NCBI GenBank assembly: GCA_029222685.1
Contig: JARHVB010000005.1
Coordinates: 62,001 to 126,000, forward strand
From: Terripilifer ovatus
GTDB taxonomy: Bacteria > Pseudomonadota > Alphaproteobacteria > Rhizobiales > Beijerinckiaceae
Direction of reading: 5' to 3'
Length of the DNA: 64,000 nt
Every line of letters begins with the position of its first letter. Positions within the stretch are counted from its first letter, which is position 1. The notes under the pieces are model-generated. The model was not told the origin of the DNA and searched no databases. It was given only the letters and a program-made list of their open reading frames with translations. The translations under genes and the position numbers were made by a program. Shown in pieces: positions 9,500 to 17,270 of this stretch.

Positions 9500-10501
9500 T
9501 CATTGCGCCGATATGCCCGCATCGCGCAGCAGGGCCGACATGCGCACGCTCTCGGCCTTGAGGAAGGCATCGAACTGCTCCGGCGTCGACGCGACGGGTT
9601 CCGCGCCTTGCGCATCGAAGATGCTCTGCCGTTCCGGCGTATGAATTCCCTTTTTCAGAGCTGCGTTCAGGGCATCGACCATCGAGCGCGGCAGATCGGG
9701 CGGACCCAGCAAGGCGAACCAGGTTCCGATCTTGAAATCCACACCCTGCTCCTCAAACGTCGGAATATCCGGAAACTTCGCCGACCGCTTGTCGTCCGCA
9801 TAAGCCAGCGCTTTCATATCGCCGTTCTCCACATAGGGTCCCGCCGCGACGACGCTGGAGAACATGACCTGCGTGACATCCTGTATGGTCGCCATGGTGG
9901 CCGGTCCGTTGCCGGTGAACGGCACATGCACCATCTTGGTCTTCGTCAGATACTGGAAGAGCTCGGCAGCCAGGTGCGGACTGCTGCCGACACCATAGGA
10001 TGCATAGTTGAGTTTGCCGGGATTGGCGCGCAGATAAGCGATGAATTCGGCCAGGGTTTTGACCGGAACGGACTTGCTGACGAAAAGTCCGAGCGGCGCA
10101 TTCGAGATCAGCGAAATGGGCGAGAAGCCCGTGACCGGATCGTAGGAGAGGTTTTTGTAGAGCGCCTTGTTCACCGAAAGGCCGACACTGCTGACCAGCA
10201 AGGTACGCCCGTCCGGCTTGGCCCGCGCCACATGTTGATTGCCGATATTGGAATTGGCGCCCGGGCGATTGACGACGATGAAGCTGCGATCCAGCTCGCG
10301 GCTCAGAATATCGGCGGTCAGGCGTCCCATCACGTCGACGCCGCCCCCCGCCGTAAATGGCACGATGATTTCAATCGTGCCATCGGGCAGTTCCTGCGCT
10401 TGCGCAGAAGCGGGCATGCCCTGCAACATCGCGCAGGTGAGCGGCATCTTGAGTGCCATCGCGAACATCGACCGCCCGCGCGCCGTGAAAATCATACCCA
10501 T
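9500..10501 (-). CDS. Bug/TctC-family periplasmic solute-binding protein
   Basis: Binding protein of the tripartite tricarboxylate transporter type, a family that binds carboxylates in the periplasm. The 333-residue product has a signal peptide ending near ASAQA and the Bug landmarks IIVPFTAGGGVDVMGR and NRPGANSNIGN. GGAGGGAGG lies directly before the ATG at 10501; an in-frame ATG at 10495 has GGAGG at six bases and may be the real start. No TctA or TctB membrane gene is in the window, so it is an orphan receptor. It is divergent from a LysR gene and near a CoA-dependent organic-acid operon, suggesting it collects that operon's substrate. Confidence 0.9.
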   Translation of the reverse strand: MGMIFTARGRSMFAMALKMPLTCAMLQGMPASAQAQELPDGTIEIIVPFTAGGGVDVMGRLTADILSRELDRSFIVVNRPGANSNIGNQHVARAKPDGRTLLVSSVGLSVNKALYKNLSYDPVTGFSPISLISNAPLGLFVSKSVPVKTLAEFIAYLRANPGKLNYASYGVGSSPHLAAELFQYLTKTKMVHVPFTGNGPATMATIQDVTQVMFSSVVAAGPYVENGDMKALAYADDKRSAKFPDIPTFEEQGVDFKIGTWFALLGPPDLPRSMVDALNAALKKGIHTPERQSIFDAQGAEPVASTPEQFDAFLKAESVRMSALLRDAGISAQ

Positions 10502-10525
10502 CCTCCCTCCGGATCCCTCAGGCCC

Positions 10526-10700
10526 CGTGAGTTTTGATCGTTAGACGAGGGAGGTAGGCGGCACAATTTGAGTTCTGGGCCGGCTTCGTGAGTTTTTCGC
10601 AAAGCGCCCGGTCACGACGAACAGCTTTATCTTGACTTTACTGTGGCCGCCGTTGTCGTCGAGCCCTTATTGGCCTAAGGAGGCGTTGCAGAAAACTCAC
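10526..10700. promoter_or_regulatory. Three-copy GTGAGTTTT element in LysR/Bug divergent region
   Basis: CGTGAGTTTT occurs at 10526-10535 and again at 10587-10596 in the same orientation, and its core GTGAGTTTT occurs inverted at 10692-10700, just before the lysR start. The two direct copies are 61 bases apart, close to six helical turns. This is a good candidate for the LysR-family operator that controls both divergent genes. Binding is inferred from position and repetition only. Confidence 0.5.
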
Positions 10701-10715
10701 AACAAACTGACTTCC

Positions 10716-11705
10716 ATGCACAGACGACAAATTCCGTTGAACGCGCTGCGCAGCTTTGAGGCCGTCGGCCAAAGCCTGTCCTTCACGCGCGCCGCGGAAG
10801 CCCTCGGGGTCACGCACGGCGCGGTTAGCCGTCAGGTCACCGCTCTTGAGAAAATGCTTGGCGTGCGCCTGCTGGAGCGCGGCGCCCGGTTGGCGTTCAC
10901 GCGCGACGGCGAACTCCTGTTCAAGCGGATCGGGCCGGCATTCGAAAGCCTGAACGAGGCGATGAGCGAAGTCAGCCGGCCCGACGACCGGCTGGTTCTG
11001 CGCATCAACGCGCCGCCGACATTCACGATGAAATGGCTGATACCCCGCCTGTCGGTTTTTCAGCGGCGCAATCCCGACATTGAAGTCAGGCTTTCAACCG
11101 GGATTGATCTGCCCAGGGACGACGAGGCGCACAGTCAGGACATCATCATCCGCCGGCTGGTCCGCATCGATACCTTTCCGAGTTCGACGTCCTTCCTGTC
11201 GTCGGCGCTGCTGCCGGTCTGCGCTCCCGAAATGCTGCAAGGCGTGAAGGTGCGGGCGGCCATCGAACTGGCGCAGTTTCAACTCATCGAAGCCGCGACA
11301 TCCGGCGTGAAATGGGCGGACTGGTTCGCGAAGGCCGGCCATCCCGTGCCCGCACAGGCAAGGATCAATTCACTCGAACAGATGTTCTTCGCCATGCAGG
11401 CCGCCCTCGACGGCCTCGGCATTGCGCTGCTGCCGTCCGCCCTCATTCTCGATGATCTGGCAGCCGGCCGCCTGACCATTCCCTGGCATTTGAACGGCAT
11501 GCACGAGCGCGATTATTTCTACGCGGTCTCGCCGCTGTCGAAGGACAAGCGCTCCGCCGCGCAGTTCGTCACCTGGTTGGCGAAGGAGGGCGCAGACGCC
11601 AACCAACTCGGCAGATCCGTCATCGGTGATTTCGTGCCTAGCGCCAGCCTTGGTGTGTCATTCCCGCCAAGCGGAGCGCAGAGCGGGAATCCAGGAGCAA
11701 CGTGA
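10716..11705 (+). CDS. LysR-family transcriptional regulator (GcvA-like)
   Basis: DNA-binding regulator with an N-terminal winged helix (LNALRSFEAVGQSLSFTRAA, then AVSRQVTALEKMLGVRLLER) and a C-terminal periplasmic-binding-like effector domain from about residue 95. I place the start at ATG 10716, where the MHRRQIPLN leader precedes the helix-turn-helix in normal register; an upstream ATG (10632) adds 28 residues unlike the family. It is probably the regulator of the divergent Bug gene and perhaps of the CaiB-MaoC operon. The last ~17 residues are encoded by one arm of an intergenic palindromic repeat, so the C-terminus has been extended by that element. Confidence 0.9.
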   Translation: MHRRQIPLNALRSFEAVGQSLSFTRAAEALGVTHGAVSRQVTALEKMLGVRLLERGARLAFTRDGELLFKRIGPAFESLNEAMSEVSRPDDRLVLRINAPPTFTMKWLIPRLSVFQRRNPDIEVRLSTGIDLPRDDEAHSQDIIIRRLVRIDTFPSSTSFLSSALLPVCAPEMLQGVKVRAAIELAQFQLIEAATSGVKWADWFAKAGHPVPAQARINSLEQMFFAMQAALDGLGIALLPSALILDDLAAGRLTIPWHLNGMHERDYFYAVSPLSKDKRSAAQFVTWLAKEGADANQLGRSVIGDFVPSASLGVSFPPSGAQSGNPGAT

Positions 11706-11769
11706 CGACCCACTGTGCGCCCGTGGCACCTGGATTCCCGCTCGCGCCTGCGGCGCGTCGGGAATGACA
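11656..11769. repeat. Large imperfect inverted repeat (TCATTCCCG/CGGGAATGA type)
   Basis: The left arm (11656-11698) and right arm (11726-11769) are imperfect reverse complements about 43 bases long, each bounded by TGTCATTCCCG and GGGAATCCAGG-type ends. Each arm is itself partly palindromic. Such elements are frequent between genes in Bradyrhizobium-like genomes. The left arm is translated as the C-terminus of the LysR protein, and the element could also end transcription from both convergent sides. Confidence 0.7.
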
Positions 11770-11780
11770 GCCCTTAACGC

Positions 11781-12551
11781 TCAGGTGTCTTCCGTATAGG
11801 CGATGTCGCGTTTCGCGCCGGCCCAGATCACGCGGGCGGAATGCTGCTCTTTCTCCTCCAGAAGATGACCGACAAGTCCTCCCGCGCGCGAGACCACGGA
11901 AAACGCGCGCATGGCATCCACCGGCACGTCGATTTCCAACAGCAGCGCGCCGATCGCGCCGGTCGCATTGATCGTCAGGTGACGGCCGAGCGCCAGGTCG
12001 ACTTCTTCTCCGAGCAGCACCAGGGATTCGGCATAGGGGCCGAAACAGCCGTTCTCCCTGGCGATATCGAACAGCCGCGCCGTTCGCGGATCATCCGGCT
12101 TGTGCGTGCCGTGGCCGAAGCCCGGCACCGGCCGGCGCGCCTTTGCATAGTCCTGCGCCACGGCGCGATGCACATCAACCTCGCCCGCACTCTGGCGCTT
12201 CTCGATCTTGAGCAGCAGAGCGGCGCAGGATTCCGTGGTGCCGGCATAGACGCTGCCGATCGCCAGCAGTCCCGCGGCAATGGCGACCTGCGGCTCTTCG
12301 GGCACACTGTCGGCCATCAGGCGCGAGATGACGGCGCTTGGCGTCAGCCCGTGCTCCATCAAGGTCACCAGACAGGCATCGAGAATTTTTACCTGCGGCG
12401 GCGTCGGAACCACGCCGCAGGTAAGAAAATACAGCATTTCCGTATAGGAAAGCCGGCCCACCAGATCATTGATCATGTCGCGGCCGCGCACGCGCACAGC
12501 GTCTGCCGTCGAAACGCCGGTACGCGTGATAGGGCGCTTCGGCGCGCTCAT
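11781..12551 (-). CDS. Citryl-CoA lyase-like enzyme (citrate synthase superfamily)
   Basis: Predicted to cleave a (hydroxy)dicarboxyl-CoA by a retro-Claisen reaction, or to run it in the condensing direction. At 256 residues it resembles citryl-CoA lyase and the C-terminal domain of ATP-citrate lyase rather than full citrate synthase (~430). The segment VPGFGHGTHKPDDPR matches the citrate-synthase GFGH...DPR active-site region. Its ATG overlaps the upstream MaoC stop (ATGA), so it is the fourth and last gene of a tight operon: CoA-transferase, two hydratase halves, lyase. That order suggests CoA activation, hydration, then cleavage of an unsaturated dicarboxylate. The substrate is not known. 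Confidence 0.8.
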   Translation of the reverse strand: MSAPKRPITRTGVSTADAVRVRGRDMINDLVGRLSYTEMLYFLTCGVVPTPPQVKILDACLVTLMEHGLTPSAVISRLMADSVPEEPQVAIAAGLLAIGSVYAGTTESCAALLLKIEKRQSAGEVDVHRAVAQDYAKARRPVPGFGHGTHKPDDPRTARLFDIARENGCFGPYAESLVLLGEEVDLALGRHLTINATGAIGALLLEIDVPVDAMRAFSVVSRAGGLVGHLLEEKEQHSARVIWAGAKRDIAYTEDT

Positions 12552-12895
12552 GCGAGCGTTGCCGATCCGACCAAGGTTGTGTCGAACTGCGACTGGCAGG
12601 CGACGGTGCCGTCCGGCTCCAACCGCACTTCCAGGTTGTCTCCCGGACAGACGCCGCGCACATATTTGACGGTCAGCCGGCCGCGATAATGCCAGTCCGC
12701 GCCGTAGCGCTTCGCCGCCAGATCGCAGACATAGGCCGTGTACATCAATCCATGCCCGAGGGTGCCGCGGAAGCCGCGGTCCTTGGCGAACTGGTCGTCG
12801 TAATGAATGATGTCGTTGTCGCCGTTCAGCACGCCATAGGCATCGAACATGGCCTGCGTCTGGGGGATAACCCTGCGAAGTGTTTCCTGACTCAT
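12548..12895 (-). CDS. MaoC-family (R)-hydratase, C-terminal-type hot-dog subunit
   Basis: A 115-residue hot-dog-fold protein predicted to hydrate an enoyl-CoA. It carries the MaoC hydratase motif region, with the catalytic-type pattern NDIIHYDDQFAKDRGFRGTL (Asp/His pair) followed by HGLMY. The start is ATG 12895, with AAGGAG nine bases upstream; an in-frame upstream ATG at 12979 falls inside the preceding gene and has no site. It probably pairs with the protein encoded immediately upstream to form a two-subunit hydratase. It overlaps the lyase gene by four bases. Confidence 0.85.
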   Translation of the reverse strand: MSQETLRRVIPQTQAMFDAYGVLNGDNDIIHYDDQFAKDRGFRGTLGHGLMYTAYVCDLAAKRYGADWHYRGRLTVKYVRGVCPGDNLEVRLEPDGTVACQSQFDTTLVGSATLA

Positions 12896-12908
12896 GATCA
12901 AGTGCTCC

Positions 12909-13358
12909 TTATTCCGGGAAGGCGGATGTGTGGCTGCACGAGACAAGCCGCGTGCCGTCGGGCCGCTTGAAGTCGACATCGTAGCAGATGTACTTGCGGC
13001 CCTTCTTCTCGAACTTCTCCGTCACCCGGCCGGTACCGATGACATCCGTGTCTTCGTCGGCCCAGATGGGGTTGTGAAACTCGATCGTATTGCCGATCAT
13101 GATGCCGCCCTGCTGCGGCGGATAGAGTCGGTACATCACCGCCATCATGTAGACGAGGACGACATTCGGCGGCGCGGCCTGCCGGCCCTTGATGACATAG
13201 TTGGCCGGATCGGCAGCGACGACCGACTGATATTCCTGCACCACGTCGCGCGTGATCGTGAAGGGGAGCGGCGGAAATTCGGCGCCCACCACCCAGTCCT
13301 TGTAGAGCGCCGCGGGCTGTTCGCCCTCGCGCGGCTTAACGTCAGTCGGCCTTGTCAT
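12909..13358 (-). CDS. MaoC-like hydratase, N-terminal-type hot-dog subunit
   Basis: A 149-residue protein of the MaoC N-terminal (FAS1-type dehydratase) family. These usually lack catalytic residues and form the substrate channel of a heterodimeric or pseudo-dimeric hydratase. Conserved features are PFTITRDVVQEYQSV, ADPANYV and PPNVVLVYMMAV. The ATG at 13358 has GGGAGA upstream, and the gene overlaps the end of the CoA-transferase by 17 bases. With the next gene it should make one functional hydratase, as in two-gene MaoC systems of mesaconyl- and steroid-CoA pathways. Confidence 0.82.
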   Translation of the reverse strand: MTRPTDVKPREGEQPAALYKDWVVGAEFPPLPFTITRDVVQEYQSVVAADPANYVIKGRQAAPPNVVLVYMMAVMYRLYPPQQGGIMIGNTIEFHNPIWADEDTDVIGTGRVTEKFEKKGRKYICYDVDFKRPDGTRLVSCSHTSAFPE

Positions 13359-14556
13359 GATAGTCTCCCTGCATGATAACCTTGCGTGCAATCAGATCGT
13401 CGATCTTGTCGGTGCTGTAGCCGCAGACGCTTTCGAGCACCGCGCGCGTCTGCGCGCCATGTTTCGGCGGATAGGACAGCGGCGTGCTGGAAGCGTATTT
13501 GAACGGGTTGCCGAGGAACTTCAGAACGCCCTGTCCGAACGGATGTTCCAGCTCTTCGACCATGCGGCGCAAATGGCTGACCGGCTGGTCCAGAGCATCG
13601 GCGACATTGTTGACGGGCGCCGCCGGCACTCGCTTGGCGGAGAGCACCTGCGCCCATTCCGCCGAAGGGCGCGAGCGGAACGTCTCGTTGAGGATCTCGG
13701 TCAATTCCGCAACATTCGCGATCCTTGATTTCGGATGCGCAAAGCGCGGGTCGGCCGCGAGCTCCGGCTTCCCGATCGCGGCGCAGAACTGCGCCCAGAA
13801 CTGCTGGCCGGTCGGCGAGACGGCGATGAACTTGCCGTCGCCGCACGGATAGATGTCGCTCGGCGCGATGACCGGATGGCGGGCTCCGTTTGGATGCGGG
13901 ATTTCCCCGGAGATGAAATAGTTCTGCGCCTGCCAGGTCAGCAGTGCCAGCTGACAGTCGAGCAGCGAAATCTGCACATGCTCGCCCTTGCCGCTCTTGA
14001 GCGCCTTGATCATGCCGCCAAGACAGCCGAGCGCCAGGAAGAGCCCGCCGGCAAGATCGGCAACCTGGTAGCCGACGCGCACGGGCGCGCCATCGCGCTC
14101 CCCGGTGATGCTCATCACACCTGCCATGGCCTGGATGATCAGATCGAAGGCCGGCGCGTCCGAATAGGGCGGCTCGTCGTGCAGCCCGATCAGTTGCGCG
14201 ACGGTGAGCTTCGGATTGATCTTGTGAAGCGAGGCCGCATCGAGACCAAGGCGCGCCGGCACGGAAGGCGCAAAGCCATAGACGATCGCATCGGCATTGC
14301 GCACCAGATCATAGATGGTCGCACGCCCGTCGGGTGATTTCAGATCGATCGCAATGCTCGACTTGCCGCGATTGACGGAAAGAAAAAAGCCGGATGCGCC
14401 GTCGAATTCGGTCGAATGGCTGGAGACCTGTCGCGACAGATCGCCTTCCAGCGGCTCGACCTTGATGACCTCGGCGCCAAGTTGAGCCAGGAGCTGACCG
14501 GCAAACGGCCCGCCCAGAACCCATGTCAGATCGAGAATCCGAATTCCTGATAACAT
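13342..14556 (-). CDS. CaiB/BaiF family (type III) CoA-transferase
   Basis: Moves CoA from a donor thioester to a carboxylic acid through aspartyl intermediates. The 404-residue product starts GIRILDLTWVLGGPFAGQLLAQLG as usual for the family (quoted in two parts: GIRILDLTWVLGGP, FAGQLLAQLG). It retains a candidate catalytic Asp at residue 138 in FDLIIQAMAG and the SITGERDG segment. It is the first gene of the CoA-transferase, MaoC, MaoC, lyase operon, so it presumably activates the pathway acid. No ribosome-binding site is obvious before ATG 14556. Donor and acceptor are unknown. Confidence 0.88.
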   Translation of the reverse strand: MLSGIRILDLTWVLGGPFAGQLLAQLGAEVIKVEPLEGDLSRQVSSHSTEFDGASGFFLSVNRGKSSIAIDLKSPDGRATIYDLVRNADAIVYGFAPSVPARLGLDAASLHKINPKLTVAQLIGLHDEPPYSDAPAFDLIIQAMAGVMSITGERDGAPVRVGYQVADLAGGLFLALGCLGGMIKALKSGKGEHVQISLLDCQLALLTWQAQNYFISGEIPHPNGARHPVIAPSDIYPCGDGKFIAVSPTGQQFWAQFCAAIGKPELAADPRFAHPKSRIANVAELTEILNETFRSRPSAEWAQVLSAKRVPAAPVNNVADALDQPVSHLRRMVEELEHPFGQGVLKFLGNPFKYASSTPLSYPPKHGAQTRAVLESVCGYSTDKIDDLIARKVIMQGDYHDKAD

Positions 14557-14941
14557 AATCGCGAGCGCCCAATCTCGTGTGTGCGCGCTCTAGCTACGGT
14601 CTCAGGGATGGATGGCCAAACGAGTAAATGTCGCCTCATGTGAGAAATGATCACAAGCAACGACTGCTGACATTAACTGACAGCAGCACCGGATCAGGGT
14701 GCGCTGGCGGCATGTCAGCCAAGTCACGCCAAGCTAACCAGGGAACACGGAGCACTGATCGATTTTCCCGCTCTTGCGACCCGGCGTCCCGCTGCATAAA
14801 TACACCTTTATTCACGACCGTTCGGCATAAACCGTGTTGGAACAGTTACTAACCGCGTCTGCCATGGGAACCGACAGGCCCTTAAAATCGTTGATCTTGC
14901 CGCGACGATAGCTGTAGATGCGTTCAAGTCTGGAGAAGTTC
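14557..14941. other. Gene-free divergent region upstream of egtB
   Basis: A 385-base interval between the divergent CoA-transferase and egtB genes. It has lower GC than its surroundings and no open frame with convincing coding character; a 74-codon frame at 14628-14852 has no family features or ribosome site. A weak interrupted inverted repeat with CTGCTG/CAGCAG arms lies near 14665-14686. It should contain both promoters, but I cannot place them confidently. Confidence 0.4.
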
Positions 14942-16228
14942 GTGAATTTTCAATCCAGTATCAGCGTCGCCGAGCCCTCCGTCGCACCCAGTTTAGAGAC
15001 CCGCGTTATCGAAACGCGAAGACGCTCGCTTGCGCTTGCCGATCCGTTGACCGCTGAAGACCAATGCGTCCAGGCCATGGACGACGCCAGTCCGACGAAA
15101 TGGCATCTGGCACATACCACCTGGTTCTTCGAAACCTTCGTGCTCAAACCGCATCTCGCCGGCTATCGGCTTTTCGACGAGCGCTTTCCGTTCTGCTTCA
15201 ATTCTTATTACGAAGCCGAAGGTGACCGGCATCCCCGCGCCCATCGCGGTTTGCTGACCCGCCCCACCCATGCGGAAGTTGTCGCCTATCGTGCCCACAT
15301 TGACGAAAGCCTCGACAAGCTCTTTGCCACCGGCATGGCGCACGAGACGGAGATCGCCCGCCTGCTCGAGATCGGCCTCAATCATGAAGAGCAGCATCAG
15401 GAACTGCTGCTCACCGATATCCTCGCCTTGTTTGCGCTCAGTCCGCTGCTGCCTGCTTACCGCGAGCAGCCGTCCAAGCCGCAATCGAAACAAAAAGGCG
15501 AAACGGGCTGGATGTCTTTCGACAGCGGCATTGTCGAGATCGGACATACCGGGAGCGCCTTCTGTTTTGATAACGAACAGCCGCGGCATCGCGCCCTCGT
15601 TCATCCATTCCGCATGGCCGACCGGCTCGTCACCAATGGCGAATGGCAGGAATTCATGCGCGCGGGCGGATACACGAAGCCCGAATTCTGGCTTGCCGAC
15701 GGCTGGGCGCTCGCCAAGCGCGAAGGCTGGGAAGCGCCGCTCTATTACCGGCGGCGTGACAACCAGTGGCACGAGATTGGACTCGGCGGCCTGCAGCCAG
15801 TCGATCCCGACGCCCCGGTTGCTCATGTCTCCTATTATGAAGCGGATGCCTATGCGCGCTTCGCCGGCAAACGCCTGCCCACCGAATTCGAATGGGAAGT
15901 CGCCGCCCAAAGAGCAGCGCCCGACCGCAATGACCTGGGCTCGGGCCTGCTGCGGCCGATGCCGGCGAAGAACGAGCACGGCGTCCGCCAGATGTTCGGC
16001 GATTGCTGGGAATGGACGCAGAGCGCCTATCTGCCGTTTCCCGGCTATAAAGCACCCGAGGGCGCGATCGGTGAATACAACGGCAAATTCATGGTCAGCC
16101 AGATGGTGCTCAAAGGAGCATCTTGCGTCACACCGGCCGGACATACGCGCCCGACCTATCGAAACTTTTTCTACCCGTGGCAGCGCTGGCAGTTCATGGG
16201 CCTGAGGCTTGCGGAGGACGCGGCATGA
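14942..16228 (+). CDS. egtB: Ergothioneine biosynthesis iron-dependent sulfoxide synthase EgtB
   Basis: Joins hercynine to a thiol (gamma-glutamylcysteine or cysteine) with oxygen, forming the C-S bond of ergothioneine. It has an N-terminal DinB-like domain with iron-ligand candidates in KWHLAHTTWFFE and NHEEQHQELL (three-histidine facial triad), and a C-terminal formylglycine-generating-enzyme-like domain with LPTEFEWEVAAQ and GDCWEWTQSAY. I prefer GTG 14942 because GGAGA lies five bases upstream; ATG 14918, in frame, has no clear site. It overlaps egtD by four bases. egtA, egtC and egtE are not in the window, which fits alphaproteobacteria that use scattered or alternative steps. Confidence 0.93.
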   Translation: MNFQSSISVAEPSVAPSLETRVIETRRRSLALADPLTAEDQCVQAMDDASPTKWHLAHTTWFFETFVLKPHLAGYRLFDERFPFCFNSYYEAEGDRHPRAHRGLLTRPTHAEVVAYRAHIDESLDKLFATGMAHETEIARLLEIGLNHEEQHQELLLTDILALFALSPLLPAYREQPSKPQSKQKGETGWMSFDSGIVEIGHTGSAFCFDNEQPRHRALVHPFRMADRLVTNGEWQEFMRAGGYTKPEFWLADGWALAKREGWEAPLYYRRRDNQWHEIGLGGLQPVDPDAPVAHVSYYEADAYARFAGKRLPTEFEWEVAAQRAAPDRNDLGSGLLRPMPAKNEHGVRQMFGDCWEWTQSAYLPFPGYKAPEGAIGEYNGKFMVSQMVLKGASCVTPAGHTRPTYRNFFYPWQRWQFMGLRLAEDAA

Positions 16229-17211
16229 TGAATACCAACGACACTTCACTCGCGTCGCGGACTGCGAACGATTTTTCTGCCGACAAAATGGAATTCGCCG
16301 CAGACGTGATCGCGGGGCTGTCGCAGCCGCGCAAAAGCCTGTCGTGCCGGTGGTTCTATGATGCGCGCGGCAGCGCCCTCTTCGAAGACATCACGGAACT
16401 TCCGGAATATTATCCGACGCGCACCGAGACCCTCATTCTGCGCGCCCATGCGGAGGAGATCGCCGCGCGGACCAAGGCCGGCAGCCTTCTTGTCGAATAC
16501 GGCTCCGGCTCCAGCCGCAAGACCGAAATCCTGCTGTCTGCCATCGCCTCGCTCGCAGCCTATGTCCCGATCGATGTTTCTGACGCCGCGCTGGAGGAAG
16601 CGAGGGTGAGGCTGGCGGAGCGTATGCCCGATCTGCGCGTCTTCCCAGTCGTCGGGGATTTTCTCGCCGAAATCGATCTACCGAAGGATCTGGCGCGGCG
16701 TCCGCGTCTGGGCTTCTTTCCAGGCTCCACGATCGGCAATCTCACCCGCAGTGCGGCGGCGGACCTGTTGCACACGATGGGCCTGCGGCTTGGATCGTCC
16801 TCGCGGCTCGTCGTCGGCGTTGATCTGGTAAAGGATCCTGCCGTTCTGGTCCCGGCCTACGACGATGCCCAGGGCGTGACGGCGGCTTTCAACCTCAATC
16901 TCCTGACCCGGATCAACCGCGAACTCGACGGCGATTTCGATCTGGACCAGTTCCGCCACGAGGCGATCTGGAACGCCGGTGAAAGCCGGATCGAGATGCA
17001 TCTCTTGAGCCTGCGCGCCCAGCGCGTGCATATTCTCGACAAGACTTTCGAGTTTGGCGCCGGCGAGCACGTGCACACCGAGAACTCGCACAAATATTCG
17101 CTCGATGATTTCACCGCCCTGGCACGCCGCGCCGGCTATCGGACACTCGATCGCTGGGTTGACGACAAGAGCCTGTTCAGCGTCCACGATCTCGTTTTCG
17201 ATCCGGCATAG
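16225..17211 (+). CDS. egtD: L-histidine N(alpha)-methyltransferase EgtD
   Basis: Uses three S-adenosylmethionine molecules to trimethylate histidine to hercynine. The 328-residue protein matches the EgtD/DUF2260 family. Its N-terminus runs LSCRWFYDARGSALFEDITE, with ELPEYYPTRTE after it. The SAM site is VEYGSGSSRKTEILL, followed by PIDVSD and FFPGSTIGN, and the C-terminus has HTENSHKYS. Translation begins at ATG 16225 within the egtB stop (ATGA overlap), so expression is coupled. With egtB it supplies the two core steps of ergothioneine synthesis. A transporter pair follows on the same strand. Confidence 0.95.
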   Translation: MMNTNDTSLASRTANDFSADKMEFAADVIAGLSQPRKSLSCRWFYDARGSALFEDITELPEYYPTRTETLILRAHAEEIAARTKAGSLLVEYGSGSSRKTEILLSAIASLAAYVPIDVSDAALEEARVRLAERMPDLRVFPVVGDFLAEIDLPKDLARRPRLGFFPGSTIGNLTRSAAADLLHTMGLRLGSSSRLVVGVDLVKDPAVLVPAYDDAQGVTAAFNLNLLTRINRELDGDFDLDQFRHEAIWNAGESRIEMHLLSLRAQRVHILDKTFEFGAGEHVHTENSHKYSLDDFTALARRAGYRTLDRWVDDKSLFSVHDLVFDPA

Positions 17212-17226
17212 ACTGTCTCGCCGACG

Positions 17227-17261
17227 CGCCGCATAATGCCTCCATGGGGCGAAGTGCGGCG
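17227..17261 (+). promoter_or_regulatory. Stem-loop before the EgtV-like ATPase gene
   Basis: CGCCGCA (17227-17233) pairs with TGCGGCG (17255-17261) across the 59-base gap after egtD. An inner, imperfect GCC/GGC pairing sits around CCATGG. It ends ten bases before the chosen start, and the final GGCGGA would serve as its weak ribosome site. The hairpin could tune translation of the transporter relative to egtBD. It is a structural observation only. Confidence 0.4.
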
Positions 17262-17270
17262 GAACAATTG

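Noticed and set aside
14628..14852. A 74-codon plus-strand frame in the egtB upstream region
   Set aside because: Ser/Thr/Cys-rich with no ribosome site and no family resemblance; treated as non-coding.
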